Shown in pieces: positions 1-9,829 of a stretch of 64,000 nt of DNA. The position numbers and the translations under genes were made by a program. The DNA lies in NCBI RefSeq assembly GCF_021726475.1, contig NZ_JAKJRU010000006.1:1-64000 (forward strand). Direction: 5' to 3'. Origin of the DNA: Pseudomonas oligotrophica. GTDB taxonomy: Bacteria; Pseudomonadota; Gammaproteobacteria; Pseudomonadales; Pseudomonadaceae. The stretch's first letter is position 1. Each line of letters starts with the position of its first letter. The notes beneath the pieces are model-generated. The model saw only the letters and a list, made by a program, of their open reading frames with translations. It made no database searches and was not told the origin of the DNA.

Positions 1-83
1 GCCTCATGCCAGCCTCGGCTACCGGCCTCCCATCAGCCGCGCTCCGCTTCCACTGAACAACGTAGTGGGTTTACACATCTAGC

Positions 84-101
84 CCCGGCGCCAGCGCCGG
101 G
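84..101. terminator. GC-rich hairpin after the mnh operon
   Basis: A perfect inverted repeat with 8-bp arms (CCCGGCGC / GCGCCGGG) around a 2-base centre lies ten bases beyond the mnhG stop, in the direction of transcription. No T-run follows on the minus strand, so it is only a possible weak terminator or mRNA-end hairpin. Confidence 0.35.
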
Positions 102-110
102 CGCGGCGGT

Positions 111-440
111 TCAGTCCCAGGGTTTGCCGCGGGTCCGCTCGATGCAGCGTAGCTTCTGCTGCATCGCGGCCTTGGCCAGCATGTGCGCACTGACCGGCGC
201 GGTGAGCAGCAGGAATAGCATGATCAGCAGTTCGTGCAGGCTCAGGCTGCCACGCTGGGCGCCGAAGAAGATCGCCGACGCGATGATGATGCCGCCGACG
301 CCCAGGGTGGTCGCCTTGGTCGGCCCGTGCAGGCGGGTGTAGAAGTCGGGCAGCCGGTAGAGGCCGATGGCGCCGATCAGCGCGAACAGGCTGCCGCCGA
401 CGAGAAACAGGCTGATGGTCAGTTCCAACCAGAACGGCAT
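111..440 (-). CDS. mnhG: Na+/H+ antiporter subunit G
   Basis: Small membrane subunit (109 aa) of the multisubunit cation/proton antiporter (Mrp/Mnh/Pha/Sha, CPA3), which exports Na+ or K+ in exchange for protons. It has about three hydrophobic segments and the family motif GLYRLPDFYTRLHGPTKA near residues 27-44, typical of MnhG/PhaG. It is the last gene of the six-gene operon and starts 10 nt after mnhF. All Mrp subunits are usually needed for activity. The pha and sha names are equally valid; the transported ion cannot be told from the sequence. Confidence 0.93.
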   Translation of the reverse strand: MPFWLELTISLFLVGGSLFALIGAIGLYRLPDFYTRLHGPTKATTLGVGGIIIASAIFFGAQRGSLSLHELLIMLFLLLTAPVSAHMLAKAAMQQKLRCIERTRGKPWD

Positions 441-450
441 GCGCGTTACC

Positions 451-720
451 TCAGTCGATGATGTCGCCGTGCAGCAGGTGCTTGGCCACCGCCACGGTGC
501 TGACGAAGCCCATTACCGCGATCAGCAGCGCGGCTTCGAAGAACAGGTCCGAGGCCAGCCAGATGCCGAACAGGATGATCAGGGCCAGGCCGTTGATGTA
601 CAGCGTGTCGAGCGCCAGGATGCGATCGGGCATGTCCGGCCCCTGGATCAGGCGCAGCATGTTGAGCAGCACCGCGACGCCGAGCATGGCGAAGCACAAC
701 GGAATCACGAACGCGAGCAT
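451..720 (-). CDS. mnhF: Na+/H+ antiporter subunit F
   Basis: Subunit F (89 aa) of the Mrp/Pha antiporter, an almost wholly hydrophobic protein with three membrane segments. The sequence RLIQGPDMPDRILALDTL around residues 23-40 is the conserved F-subunit loop. Its start lies inside the 3' end of mnhE (16-nt overlap), which points to translational coupling. In Bacillus, MrpF has been linked to bile-salt efflux; that is not shown for this protein. Confidence 0.93.
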   Translation of the reverse strand: MLAFVIPLCFAMLGVAVLLNMLRLIQGPDMPDRILALDTLYINGLALIILFGIWLASDLFFEAALLIAVMGFVSTVAVAKHLLHGDIID

Positions 721-1202
721 GCGAATATCTCCAGCAGCGGTGCCTCGTAACGCGCCTTGACCTGTGCCACCACCTCGTCCGGATCGGGCGCATCCAGCAC
801 GTGCAGCAACAGCACGCGACGATCGGGGCTGAGCCCGGCCGACACCGTGCCGGGGGTCAGCGAGACGATGCTGGTCAGCACCGCGAGGACGAATTCGTCG
901 CCGATCTCCACCGGCACCTCGACGAAGGCCGGCCGCAGGCTACCCCGCGGGCCGAGCACCAGCTTGGCCACATGCAGGTTGGCCACCACGATGTCGGCGA
1001 TGACGCGACCGACGAAGGCCAGCAAACGCAGCGGGCGGCGGATCGCCGGCACCGGGATCAGGAAGCCCGGGACCAGCAAGGGAATGGCCCAGCCGAGAAA
1101 CAGGCCGAGCAGCGCCTGGCCCAGCGACAGGCTGTTGGCCAGCAGCAGCCAGACCACTGCCAGCAGCAGGGTCAGGGCCGGCCTGGGCAACCAGCGGTTC
1201 AT
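705..1202 (-). CDS. mnhE: Na+/H+ antiporter subunit E
   Basis: Subunit E (165 aa) of the CPA3 antiporter. Hydrophobic N-terminal half, then the conserved region FVEVPVEIGDEFVLAVL and TSIVSLTPGTVSAGLSPD around residues 95-130, characteristic of MnhE/PhaE. The ATG overlaps the mnhD stop codon by four bases, and the 3' end overlaps mnhF. Length and order fit the Pseudomonas shaACDEFG arrangement. Confidence 0.93.
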   Translation of the reverse strand: MNRWLPRPALTLLLAVVWLLLANSLSLGQALLGLFLGWAIPLLVPGFLIPVPAIRRPLRLLAFVGRVIADIVVANLHVAKLVLGPRGSLRPAFVEVPVEIGDEFVLAVLTSIVSLTPGTVSAGLSPDRRVLLLHVLDAPDPDEVVAQVKARYEAPLLEIFACSRS

Positions 1203-2698
1203 GCCTCACCTCCCCGGATGATCGCCAGGTACGGCTGCAGGTCGAGCAACTGCGCAGCGGTCGCCTGCAGGTAGGCGATGATCGGCCGCGCCAGCAGCAC
1301 CAGCAGCACACTGCCCAGCAGCAAGCCGACGGCCGCCAGCAGGCGCAGGCCGTCGGCACGTTCGGCCACCGGCTCGCCTTCGGCGCGCCAGAAGATCAGG
1401 CTGCCGGTGCGGCTGAGCGCAATCAGCATGCCCAGCCCGCCGACCAGCAACACCGGCCAGAACAGCAGCGCGTCGGGACCCGGTGGCACCGCCTGCAGGA
1501 GCATCAGCTTGCCGAAGAAGCCGGAGAATGGCGGCAGGCCGACCACGGAGATGGCCCCGGCGAAGAAGACCAGCCCCAGCAGCAGCGGCTGGCGGAGCGC
1601 CGGCGCACTGACCAGCAGCGCCCCCAGCGCGCCCCGCTGGCGGGCGATGAGGTCGGCCAGGAGGAACAGCCCGCCGCTGACCAGGGTGGTATGCAGCAGG
1701 TAGTAGAGCGCCGCGGCCAGTCCGGCCTGGCTGCCCAGGGCGAGCCCGGCCAGCAGCGTACCGACCGAGACCACCACCAGATGGCCGATGGTCGTCTGCA
1801 GGCCACGGCTGGCCAGCGCACCGAACACGCCGACCGCCAGGGTGACCAGCGCCAGCGGCCAGAGCCAGTCGGAGACCATGTTGGCCAGCGGCCCCGCCTC
1901 GCTGCCGTAGATCAGCGTGAACACACGCAGGATCGCGTACAGCCCGACCTTGGTCATGATCGCGAACAGCGCGGCCACCGGCGCGGTGGCCGCGGCATAG
2001 GCACGCGGCAACCAGAAATGCAGCGGCAGGATGGCGGCCTTCAGGCCAAAGACGATCAGCAGCAGGTAGCCGGCCGCCGCGACCAGCGGCGCGGAGCCGG
2101 CGTCCATCTCGGCGACACGCACTGCCAGGTCGGCCATGTTCAGCGTGCCCAGCAGGCCGTATAGCAGGCTGACGCCAACGAGGAACAGCGCCGAGCCGAG
2201 CAGGTTGAGCACCACGTAGTGAATGCCGGAACGCACCCGCGCCGGGCCCTGGCCGTGCAGCAGCAGGGTGTAGGACGAGATCAGCAGGATCTCGAAGAAC
2301 ACGAACAGGTTGAACAGGTCGCCGGTGAGGAAGGCGCCGTTGATCCCCAGCAACTGGAACTGGAACAGCGCATGGAAGTTCGGCCCACGCTCGTCATCGC
2401 CGCGGCACGCATAGAGCATGGCGAAGCTGGCCAGCACCGCATTGAGCAGCAGCAGCAGCGCGCTCAGGCGGTCCAGCAGCAGGACGATACCGAACGGCGG
2501 CTGCCAGTCGCCCATAGCGTAGAGCCGCAACTGACCATCGCCGGCGAGCAGCAGCAGCCACAGCGCGACCGGCACCAGGGCCAGCGTCGCCAGCAGCGAG
2601 AAGCCCCGCTTGGCCGGCAGCGGCAGGCGATGGCCCAGCAGCAGCGCGGCACCGGCGAACAGCGGGAACAGGAGTGGCAGGATCAACGCATGCATCAT
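1199..2698 (-). CDS. mnhD: Na+/H+ antiporter subunit D
   Basis: Large subunit D (499 aa), homologous to respiratory complex I NuoN/NuoM proton-pumping subunits. About 14 membrane helices. The NADH-dehydrogenase-like core contains FFEILLISSYTLLLHG near residues 133-148 and a KAAILPLHFWLPRAYAAA stretch near 220-238, with the lysine and histidine expected in the proton channel. It begins at tandem ATG codons overlapping the mnhC stop, so either Met may be used. It acts in the inner membrane with subunit A. Confidence 0.94.
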   Translation of the reverse strand: MMHALILPLLFPLFAGAALLLGHRLPLPAKRGFSLLATLALVPVALWLLLLAGDGQLRLYAMGDWQPPFGIVLLLDRLSALLLLLNAVLASFAMLYACRGDDERGPNFHALFQFQLLGINGAFLTGDLFNLFVFFEILLISSYTLLLHGQGPARVRSGIHYVVLNLLGSALFLVGVSLLYGLLGTLNMADLAVRVAEMDAGSAPLVAAAGYLLLIVFGLKAAILPLHFWLPRAYAAATAPVAALFAIMTKVGLYAILRVFTLIYGSEAGPLANMVSDWLWPLALVTLAVGVFGALASRGLQTTIGHLVVVSVGTLLAGLALGSQAGLAAALYYLLHTTLVSGGLFLLADLIARQRGALGALLVSAPALRQPLLLGLVFFAGAISVVGLPPFSGFFGKLMLLQAVPPGPDALLFWPVLLVGGLGMLIALSRTGSLIFWRAEGEPVAERADGLRLLAAVGLLLGSVLLVLLARPIIAYLQATAAQLLDLQPYLAIIRGGEA

Positions 2699-3024
2699 TC
2701 GCGCGGCTCCTGCCCGTCGACGTGATCGGTCTTCAGTTCACCGAGACCGCGCAGTGCCAGCACCACGACGAAGGCGGTCATCGCGAAACCGATGACGATG
2801 GCGGTCAGCACCAGCGCCTGCGGCAGCGGATCCACATGGCTCGCGCTCTTGCCGATCACCGCCGGCGCGCCGGTGGCCAGGCGGCCCATGGAGAAGATGA
2901 ACAGGTTCACCGCGTAGGAAATCAGCGTCAGCCCGACGACCACCGGAAACACCCGTGCGCGCAGGATCAGGTAGACCCCGCAGGTGACCATGACTCCAAG
3001 CGTGACAGCCAGCACCGCTTCCAT
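2695..3024 (-). CDS. mnhC: Na+/H+ antiporter subunit C
   Basis: Subunit C, a NuoK-like three-helix membrane protein. A start at 3024 (109 aa) is preferred over the longer open frame. It is preceded by a near-perfect Shine-Dalgarno (AAGGAGGTG, 5 nt spacing), and its ATG overlaps the stop of the upstream A/B gene. Conserved elements include GVYLILRARVFPVVVGL and the MGRL loop. Part of the membrane antiporter complex. Confidence 0.93.
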   Translation of the reverse strand: MEAVLAVTLGVMVTCGVYLILRARVFPVVVGLTLISYAVNLFIFSMGRLATGAPAVIGKSASHVDPLPQALVLTAIVIGFAMTAFVVVLALRGLGELKTDHVDGQEPRE

Positions 3025-5816
3025 CACAACACCTCCTTGCAACTGGCTTCCTGGCTGACGTGGCCGATGTTGGAGAGCATCAGCAAGGTGGCGCCGACCA
3101 CCACCAGGTAGACGCCGAGGTCGAACAGCATCGCCGTCGCCAGCTCGATGTCACCGATCAGCGGGATCTCGAAATGGCCGAATGCGGACGTCAGGAACGG
3201 ATGATCGAACAGCAGGCTGCCGAGGCCGGTACAGGCAGCGATCAACAACCCGGCACCACACACCGCGTGGTAGCTCAGCGGCTGGCGCGCCTGCGCCCAG
3301 CTGACGCCGAGCGCGACGTACTGCAGGATCAGCGCGACCGCGGTGATCAGGCCGGCAATGAAGCCGCCACCGGGCAGGTTGTGCCCGCGCAGGAAGATGA
3401 ACACCGACACCAGCAGGGCCATGGGCAACAGCGCCCGGGCCAGCACGTAGAGGATCATCGGATGACTGTCGCCGGACCAGCGGCGGCCGCCGTAGTCGTG
3501 AGTCGGGTGCGGCAGGCGCAGGCCGTGCAGCAGGCCGTAGATGCCGATGGCAGCGATCGCCAGCACGGAGATCTCGCCTAGGGTATCGAAGCCACGGAAG
3601 TCCACCAGGATCACGTTCACCACGTTGGTGCCGCCACCGCCGGACACGCTGTTCTCCAGGAAGAACGAGGCGATGCTGTCGTACGGCCGGCTGAGCACGG
3701 CGAAGGTGAGCAACGCCACCATCACGCCACATCCGCCAGCCACCAGGAAATCCCGGAACACGCGCAGGCTGCTCGATTCGACCGGCGTGCGCTCAGGCAT
3801 GAAGAACAGCGCGAGGATCAGGAGGATGATCGAGACCACTTCCACCGAAAGCTGGGTCAGCGCCAGGTCCGGTGCCGAATAGCGGGCGAAGGTGAGCGAA
3901 ACCAGGAGGCCGACGACGCTGAGCATCATCAGCGAAACCAGGCGCCGGCGGTGGTAGATCACCGTGAGCAGCGAGGCAACCGCCAGCAGCGCCATGCCGC
4001 CCAACGTGGCGGTATCGAGCGGCGTCAGCGCAACCGGGCCGGCCAGCGGTGCCAGCGGCGTCAGCGCATAGACCACCAGCACCAGCACGCTTACCAGCAT
4101 CAGCAGCAGGTAGCGCTGCAGCGAGCCGTTGTCGAGCAGCAGCGAGATCCGGCGCGCAGCGTCGGCCAGCATCCTCATCGCCTGCTCGAAGACCAGCACC
4201 GAATCGACGTTCGGCAAGCCCTGGTACCAGAGGAACAGCCACTTGCGCATGGAATAGATGCCGACCCCGCCGGCCAGCGCGACGAAGCTCATCAGCAGCG
4301 GCAGGTTGAAGCCATGCCAGATCGACAGGCTGTACTCGGGCACGTCGCCATTGAGGGTCGCGCTCACCGCGGTCGCCAGCAGCGACGCCACGGTGTAGCC
4401 GGGCAGCATGCCGACCACCAGGCACAGCAGCACCAGCACCTCCACCGGGATCTTCATGTAGCGCGCCGGCTCGTGCGGCGGGTACTTGGGCAGGTCGATC
4501 GGCTCGCCGTTGAAGAACACGTCGTGGATGAAGCGCACCGAATAGGCGACCGAGAAGGCGCCCGCGACGGTGGCCAGCACCGGGATGGTCCAGTAGAAGC
4601 TGCCGAGCAGGTGCTGCTCGAGGGTCTCGGCGAAGAACATTTCCTTGCTGAGGAAGCCATTGAGCAGCGGCACGCCGGCCATCGCCAGGGAGGCCACCAT
4701 CGCCAGCGTCGCGGTGTGCGGCATGTACTTCCACATGCCGTTGATGCGGCGCATGTCGCGCGTGCCGGTCTCGTGGTCGATGATCCCGGCGGCCATGAAC
4801 AGCGAGGCCTTGAAGGTCGCGTGGTTGATGATGTGGAACACCGCGGCCACCGCGGCCTGCTGCGAGTCGAGGCCGAACAGCAGGGTGATCAGGCCCAGGT
4901 GGCTGATGGTCGAGTAGGCCAGCAGGCCCTTGAGGTCATGCTGGAACAGCGCCATCACCGCGCCGATCAGCAGCGTGGCCAGGCCGGTCAGGCTGACCAG
5001 GTAGAACCACCACTCCGAATCGGCGAGCGCCGGGTACAGCCGCGCCAGGAGGAACACCCCGGCCTTGACCATGGTCGCCGAGTGCAGGAACGCCGAGACC
5101 GGCGTCGGCGCGGCCATCGCCTGGGGCAGCCAGAAATGGAACGGGAACTGCGCCGACTTGGTGAAGACGCCGAGCAGGACCAGGATCAGGGCCGGCGGAT
5201 AGAGCGCATGCGCGCGAATCTGGTCGCCCGAGGCGATCACCGTGCTGAGCTCGAAACTGCCGACGATATGGCCGATCAGCAGGATGCCGGCCAGCAGCGC
5301 CAGCCCGCCGCCCCCGGTGATGGTCAACGCCATGCGCGCGCCGCGGCGGGCGTCGGCACGGTGGTTCCAGTAGCCGATGAGGAGGAACGAGGACAGGCTC
5401 GTCAGCTCCCAGAACATCAGCATCAGCAGCAGGTTCTCGGACAGCACGACGCCCAGCATCGAGCCCATGAACAGCAGGAAGAAGCCGAAGAAGCGACCCA
5501 TCGGGTCCTTCTTCGACAGGTAGTAGCGGGCGTAGAGGATGACCAGCAGGCCGATGCCGAGGATCAGCAGGGCGAACAGGAAACCCAGGCCGTCGAGGCG
5601 CAGGGCCAGGTCCAGGCCGAGATCCGGCAGCCAGCCGTACCGCGCGACGGTCACCTCGCCGGCGAACACCGCCTCGCGCTGCGACAGCAGCAGCACCAGC
5701 GCGCCCAGCGGCGCCAGGCCCGCGCCGAACGCGCAGGCCGAGCGGCCGAATCGCTCGAGCAGCAGCGGGATGAAGATCCCCGCAAACGGCAGAGCAATGA
5801 TCAGCGCAAGCGCCAT
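3024..5816 (-). CDS. mnhA: Na+/H+ antiporter fused subunit A/B
   Basis: First gene of the antiporter operon, 930 aa. The N-terminal 500 residues are an NuoL-like ion/proton-translocating domain ([32 protein letters not shown]). A linker follows, then the MnhA-specific domain ([19 protein letters not shown]), then an MnhB-like domain at the C-terminus ([15 protein letters not shown]). The A-B fusion is the usual proteobacterial group 2 (pha) arrangement. The ATG at 5816 has an AGGGGA ribosome-binding site 7 nt upstream. A TTG six bases earlier is also open but less likely. More than 20 membrane helices are expected. Confidence 0.94.
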   Translation of the reverse strand: MALALIIALPFAGIFIPLLLERFGRSACAFGAGLAPLGALVLLLSQREAVFAGEVTVARYGWLPDLGLDLALRLDGLGFLFALLILGIGLLVILYARYYLSKKDPMGRFFGFFLLFMGSMLGVVLSENLLLMLMFWELTSLSSFLLIGYWNHRADARRGARMALTITGGGGLALLAGILLIGHIVGSFELSTVIASGDQIRAHALYPPALILVLLGVFTKSAQFPFHFWLPQAMAAPTPVSAFLHSATMVKAGVFLLARLYPALADSEWWFYLVSLTGLATLLIGAVMALFQHDLKGLLAYSTISHLGLITLLFGLDSQQAAVAAVFHIINHATFKASLFMAAGIIDHETGTRDMRRINGMWKYMPHTATLAMVASLAMAGVPLLNGFLSKEMFFAETLEQHLLGSFYWTIPVLATVAGAFSVAYSVRFIHDVFFNGEPIDLPKYPPHEPARYMKIPVEVLVLLCLVVGMLPGYTVASLLATAVSATLNGDVPEYSLSIWHGFNLPLLMSFVALAGGVGIYSMRKWLFLWYQGLPNVDSVLVFEQAMRMLADAARRISLLLDNGSLQRYLLLMLVSVLVLVVYALTPLAPLAGPVALTPLDTATLGGMALLAVASLLTVIYHRRRLVSLMMLSVVGLLVSLTFARYSAPDLALTQLSVEVVSIILLILALFFMPERTPVESSSLRVFRDFLVAGGCGVMVALLTFAVLSRPYDSIASFFLENSVSGGGGTNVVNVILVDFRGFDTLGEISVLAIAAIGIYGLLHGLRLPHPTHDYGGRRWSGDSHPMILYVLARALLPMALLVSVFIFLRGHNLPGGGFIAGLITAVALILQYVALGVSWAQARQPLSYHAVCGAGLLIAACTGLGSLLFDHPFLTSAFGHFEIPLIGDIELATAMLFDLGVYLVVVGATLLMLSNIGHVSQEASCKEVL

Positions 5817-6008
5817 GAGCAAGTCCCCTTAAGCCTCCCCGAAGCGGGCGGCGATGCAGTTCTGGATAAGTCGACCCGACAGTTGGTTCGCAGCTACGGG
5901 CCGTCGATTATCCATATCGGGCACCGCCGCGCCACGCATGGATATATTTCGAAAAGCTATTGGGACCAGCCAGTCACTCGCACAATGCCTATTTCCCTCC
6001 TGTTTTCG

Positions 6009-6470
6009 TCAGGGCGCGACCCGGCTGGTGCCGCTGACGGTGAGGATGCGCACCCGCTGGCCAACCCTGAATACCTGGTTGGGCTCGACCTCCTGGACGT
6101 AGGCGCGGGTGGTGCCGTCGTCCTCGCGCACGGTGATCTCCACGCCCTGAGTGCGGGTGATGCCCTCCTCCGCCGCGGCGCCGAGCATGCCACCGGCCAC
6201 GGCACCGATCACCGCCGCCACGGCACTGCCGCGTCCGCCACCGACACCGCTGCCGGCGACCCCGCCCACGATCGCGCCGGCGCCCGAGCCGATCGGCGTC
6301 TTGGTCCCTTCGATCTTCACCGGGCGCAGTGATTCAATGGTCCCGTAGCGCACCGTCTGGACGGTACGCGCCTCGGCACGCGAGTAGGTATCGCCAGTGA
6401 GGCTGGACGCACAGCCGCTTACGGCGAGGGTCACCGCGGTGAACGAGGCAAGCAGAATGGAATTGCGCAT
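6009..6470 (-). CDS. glycine-zipper outer-membrane lipoprotein
   Basis: A 153-aa lipoprotein with a signal peptide and lipobox (VSGC) placing the lipidated cysteine at about residue 20. The middle (about 62-105) is a glycine-zipper of the GAGAIVGGVAGSGVGGG type, as in SlyB/Pcp-like 17-kDa surface antigens. The C-terminus (about 107-150) is a small beta-rich domain. It resembles the family near mnh/sha genes in Pseudomonas. Role unknown; glycine-zipper lipoproteins are linked to envelope integrity. Single gene with its own upstream region. Confidence 0.85.
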   Translation of the reverse strand: MRNSILLASFTAVTLAVSGCASSLTGDTYSRAEARTVQTVRYGTIESLRPVKIEGTKTPIGSGAGAIVGGVAGSGVGGGRGSAVAAVIGAVAGGMLGAAAEEGITRTQGVEITVREDDGTTRAYVQEVEPNQVFRVGQRVRILTVSGTSRVAP

Positions 6471-6618
6471 GGGTTGTCTCCTGACGGACGATTCGAACCC
6501 GCCGCCCCAGGGGCAGCGAAACCAGCTGAAGGCCTTGCTCGCGCGGCGAGCCGAGAGCCGACGCCCCCTACTCTACGCACGTCGGCCCCGCTGCTGCGGG
6601 CCCGCTGAAGACCTGAAC

Positions 6619-6870
6619 ATGGATTATTTCATCATAGCCATCACCACCTTCGCCGGCCTGGCATTCCACGCCTGGCTGTTCGTCCGCTTTCGCCGCTGGG
6701 CGGACCGTGACCTGGCGCTGTCCATCGCCGGCAGTGACCCCGCGCGGCGCGACTGGATACTGGCGCGGCTGGCCGAGGCGAAGGTGCAGAAGGTGCGTCG
6801 CAGCCAGCTGCAGGGCTGGCTGGAGCAGCGGATGCAGGAATACCCGCAACAGCGCGGCAACGGGAGCTGA
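6619..6870 (+). CDS. small membrane-anchored hypothetical protein
   Basis: An 83-aa protein starting at ATG 6619 with one N-terminal membrane segment (DYFIIAITTFAGLAFHAWLF) followed by a charged, arginine-rich cytoplasmic tail. It stands alone between a lipoprotein gene and pdxH, which both point the other way. I do not recognise a named family. Codon use matches the neighbours, so it is likely real. The same frame is open further upstream, but that part overlaps the region 5' of the divergent lipoprotein gene and reads as non-coding. Confidence 0.7.
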   Translation: MDYFIIAITTFAGLAFHAWLFVRFRRWADRDLALSIAGSDPARRDWILARLAEAKVQKVRRSQLQGWLEQRMQEYPQQRGNGS

Positions 6871-6888
6871 GCCCGTTGCCGCCAGGGA

Positions 6889-7536
6889 TCAGGGCGCCAG
6901 GCGCTGGCGCACCCAGCTGCCGGCGGTGAGGCGATAGTCGAGGCGATCGTGCAGCCGGCTGGGCCGCCCCTGCCAGAACTCCATGCGCTCGGGCACCAGG
7001 CGATAGCCACCCCAGTGCGGCGGACAGTGCGGTGCCTGCTCGAGGAAGCGCTGCTCGGTTTCGGCCAGCAAGCGCTCGAGCTCCGCCCGGTCACGAATCA
7101 CCCGGCTCTGCGGCGACGCCCAGGCTCCCAGCCGGCTGCCCAGCGGCCGCACATGAAAATAGGCATCGGACTCCTCGGCCGAGACCTTCTCGACCTGCCC
7201 CTCGATACGCACCTGGCGCTCCAGTCCCGGCCAGAAGAAGGTCATGGCGGCGAAGGGGCTGTGCGCCAGTTGGGCGCCCTTGTCACTGTCATAGTTGGTG
7301 AAGAAGGTGAAGCCCCGCTCGTCCAGCGCCTTGAGCAGCAGCACCCGGCAATGCGGCCGGCCCTGCTCGTCGACGGTGGCGAGCGTCATCGCGTTGGGCT
7401 CGACCGGCGCCTGCTCGGCCTGCACGGCCTCTTGGAACCACTGGCGGAACAGGGCGAATGGCTCCTCTGGCGCGCTCGTCTCGCTCAGGCCATCACGGGT
7501 GTAGTCGCGACGCATATCGGCCAGGGACTTGTTCAT
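6889..7536 (-). CDS. pdxH: pyridoxamine 5'-phosphate oxidase
   Basis: FMN-dependent enzyme (215 aa) that oxidises pyridoxine/pyridoxamine 5'-phosphate to pyridoxal 5'-phosphate, the last step of vitamin B6 synthesis and salvage. It has the FMN-binding region ([20 protein letters not shown], about 56-75) and the C-terminal dimerisation domain with [17 protein letters not shown] (about 173-190). It ends with the conserved R-Q-RLAP motif. Length is standard. Cytoplasmic homodimer, monocistronic here. Confidence 0.97.
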   Translation of the reverse strand: MNKSLADMRRDYTRDGLSETSAPEEPFALFRQWFQEAVQAEQAPVEPNAMTLATVDEQGRPHCRVLLLKALDERGFTFFTNYDSDKGAQLAHSPFAAMTFFWPGLERQVRIEGQVEKVSAEESDAYFHVRPLGSRLGAWASPQSRVIRDRAELERLLAETEQRFLEQAPHCPPHWGGYRLVPERMEFWQGRPSRLHDRLDYRLTAGSWVRQRLAP

Positions 7537-7769
7537 CGGTTGCTCCTTGGACTGGGCAATGGGGCTGGCCTGGCGCCATGCGCTCGCCGGGCTGCATCGC
7601 AGCGCCGGCCTGGCAGCCCTTGCGGTTGGTGAGTTGAGGCCGGTTCGGACGATCGCGCCAGGTACGCCGACGGCGGCAATGCCGTATCGGTGCCGTTGCC
7701 GCGCGCAGACGAACCGACCGAACAGGCCGCTAGCTTATCCGCGCCTGGGGTGTTCGCGCTTGACGCAAC

Positions 7770-7800
7770 GCAAAACGAAACGGGCCGCAAGCGGCCCGTT
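7770..7800 (-). terminator. Rho-independent terminator
   Basis: Hairpin with 9-bp arms (ACGGGCCGC / GCGGCCCGT) and a 2-base loop. On the minus strand it is followed by a T-rich run (TTTCGTTTT). It lies 17 nt after the stop of the OmpA-like lipoprotein gene at 7817 and should end its transcript. Confidence 0.8.
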
Positions 7801-7816
7801 GTCGAGATGCCGGGAA

Positions 7817-8458
7817 TCAGTCCTTCTTGGCAGCCTTCTCGTCCACCTTGGCGACCGTCACCGGGGCCGGCGCGGCAGCCGGCTCGTAGCTCGCCAAGAG
7901 CGCCAGCATGTTCACCTGCGGTGCCAGCACCATCTCGACGCGGCGGTTCAGCGCCCGGCCTTCCAGGGTGTCGTTGGCCGCGCGCGGCATGTCCGCGCCC
8001 AGCCCGCGCACCCGCAGGCGGTCGTGCTTGAGCCCGCTCAGGCGAAAGATCGCGGCGACCGCGCTGGCACGGTCACGGCTGACGGCGCGATTGGTTTCCT
8101 CCGCACCGGAGCTGTCGGCATGTCCGAGCACCACGACCGCGGTCTTGTCGTCCTTTTCCACCAGCTTGGCCACCCGGCTGATCGGCCCCAGGGTGATCGG
8201 CAGCAGCATGCCCGGTCGGTCCGGATTGAACGAGGAGTCCACCGGCGCGGTAACCACCAGCAGGCCGTCCTTGCGCTCGACCTCGAAGCGACTGTCCTTC
8301 AGGGCATCGCGCAGGCGCGGCTCGTAGTCGTCCAGCCAGCCGGCGTCGATCTTCGCGGCGGCCGGTGCCAACGCGGCCTGCTGGGGCTTCTCTTCGGTCG
8401 AACTGCAGCCGGCGACGGCCAGGAAAACGAGCAGGGACGCGCTTTTCAGCAGATTCAT
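7817..8458 (-). CDS. OmpA-family lipoprotein
   Basis: A 213-aa lipoprotein: signal peptide ending in the lipobox VAGC (Cys about 18), an Ala/Pro/Gln-rich spacer, and a C-terminal OmpA/MotB peptidoglycan-binding domain. The domain shows VVVLGHADSSGAEETN and NRAVSRDRASAVAAIF, then the NRRVEMVLAP end motif. It is likely anchored in the outer membrane and bound to peptidoglycan. Monocistronic with its own terminator. It matches in position the OmpA-type gene next to pdxH in other Pseudomonas. Exact function unknown. Confidence 0.88.
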   Translation of the reverse strand: MNLLKSASLLVFLAVAGCSSTEEKPQQAALAPAAAKIDAGWLDDYEPRLRDALKDSRFEVERKDGLLVVTAPVDSSFNPDRPGMLLPITLGPISRVAKLVEKDDKTAVVVLGHADSSGAEETNRAVSRDRASAVAAIFRLSGLKHDRLRVRGLGADMPRAANDTLEGRALNRRVEMVLAPQVNMLALLASYEPAAAPAPVTVAKVDEKAAKKD

Positions 8459-8582
8459 GGGGCAATCCAGCCAGGTAGGGGCACGACCAGCGAGGCCGGC
8501 GTGCGTGATTCAGACGAGTGGTTAAATTCTGGCCGCAAGTGCTTCATCTGCAAAGTCTTGCAATCCGATTCTGACGAGCGGT

Positions 8583-9731
8583 TCATGCCAGGCAGGCGAC
8601 CGCACTGCGCGCCAGCGCCTGGGCACGCGGGTCCATCAGCACGTAAGGGCCGAGCGTGTTGGTCACGAAACCGAAGGCAAGCTCGCGCTCGGGGTCGGCG
8701 AAACCTACGCTGCCACCTGCGCCGGGATGGCCGAAAGCCGCGGGCCCGGCACCGAAGGTGGCATTGGCCACCTGCGGCTGGTCGAGCCAGCAGCCGAGGC
8801 CGAAGCGCGTCTGCGCGAGCAGGGTGCGGTCCTCGCCGGTACTCTGCTCGCGGGTCATTTCCCTCAGCAGCGCAGGGTCGAGCAGGCGGCCTTCGAGCAA
8901 GCCGGCGTAGAAGCCGGCCAGCGAGCGCGCATGGCCATGGCCGTTGGCCGCCGGTTGCGCCATGCGCCGCCACTCGGGCTTGTTGCCGCTGGTCATGATC
9001 GATGGCGGATTGGTGAAGGCGCGCGCGCTGAGCGACTCCGGCTCGCTGAGGGTGGCGCGCAGCAGGCGCTGGGCCGCGGCATCGCCGAACTCGTTCTTCA
9101 TCCGGCCAAGGTAGGCGACCCGGTCGAAATCACCGTCGTCCAGGCCGATATGGAAATCCAGCCCCAGCGGCGCCGCGGTCCGCGCGACGATCGCTTCCCC
9201 CGGGCCACGCCCGTCGAGCCGCCGCAACAGCTCGCCCACCAGCCAGCCATAGGTGATGGCGGCATAGCCCTGGCCCTCGCCGGGTATCCACCAGGGCTCC
9301 TGCTCGACCAGCGCCGCGGTCATGGCCGCCCAGTCGTAAAGCGCCTCGGGCGGCAGCGGTCGACGGATGGCCGGCAGCCCGGCGCGATGGCAGAGCAGCT
9401 GGCGCAAGGTGATCGCGGCCTTGCCGTGGGCGGCGAACTCCGGCCAGACCCGGGCGACCGGCTCGTCGAGTTCGAGCCGGCCCTCGGCCACCAGCTGCAG
9501 CGCAGCGACCGCGGTGAAGGCCTTGGTACAGGAGAACAGGTTGACCAGCGTGTCGCCGTGCCAGGGTTGTTCCCCGGCATTGTCGGCCGCACCGGCCCAG
9601 AGATCGACCACCGTCTCGCCGCCGATCTGGATGCACACCGCCGCGCCGCGCGTAGGCGTCTCGCTGAACAGCGCCGCGAAGCGATCGCGCACCTGCTCGA
9701 AGCGTAAATCGAAATAGCCCTGGATCTGCAC
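8583..9731 (-). CDS. beta-lactamase-fold serine hydrolase (EstB-like)
   Basis: A 382-aa protein of the beta-lactamase/penicillin-binding esterase family. The catalytic SxxK motif is SCTKAFTAVAALQLV (about residues 65-79), the tyrosine motif is near YAAITYGWLVGELL, and HPGAGGSVGFADP gives the C-terminal G-G/S box. Start chosen at GTG 9731, because AGGAG lies 9 nt upstream and the longer open frame has no homologous look. No signal peptide, so probably a cytoplasmic esterase or peptidase rather than a true beta-lactamase. Substrate unknown. Confidence 0.88.
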   Translation of the reverse strand: MQIQGYFDLRFEQVRDRFAALFSETPTRGAAVCIQIGGETVVDLWAGAADNAGEQPWHGDTLVNLFSCTKAFTAVAALQLVAEGRLELDEPVARVWPEFAAHGKAAITLRQLLCHRAGLPAIRRPLPPEALYDWAAMTAALVEQEPWWIPGEGQGYAAITYGWLVGELLRRLDGRGPGEAIVARTAAPLGLDFHIGLDDGDFDRVAYLGRMKNEFGDAAAQRLLRATLSEPESLSARAFTNPPSIMTSGNKPEWRRMAQPAANGHGHARSLAGFYAGLLEGRLLDPALLREMTREQSTGEDRTLLAQTRFGLGCWLDQPQVANATFGAGPAAFGHPGAGGSVGFADPERELAFGFVTNTLGPYVLMDPRAQALARSAVACLA

Positions 9732-9829
9732 GCCCTCGTCTCCTCTAGCTGCTGCCTGGCGGCATTGTCCCAACCGCTTGCGCGCACGGGAACCGCATTC
9801 GCCAGGCGAATGCCTGCATCGCCCCGTCG

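Noticed and set aside
3951-6332. A 793-codon plus-strand open frame over the mnhA gene
   Set aside because: Antisense shadow of a well-recognised membrane protein; Gln/Arg/His-rich with no domain.
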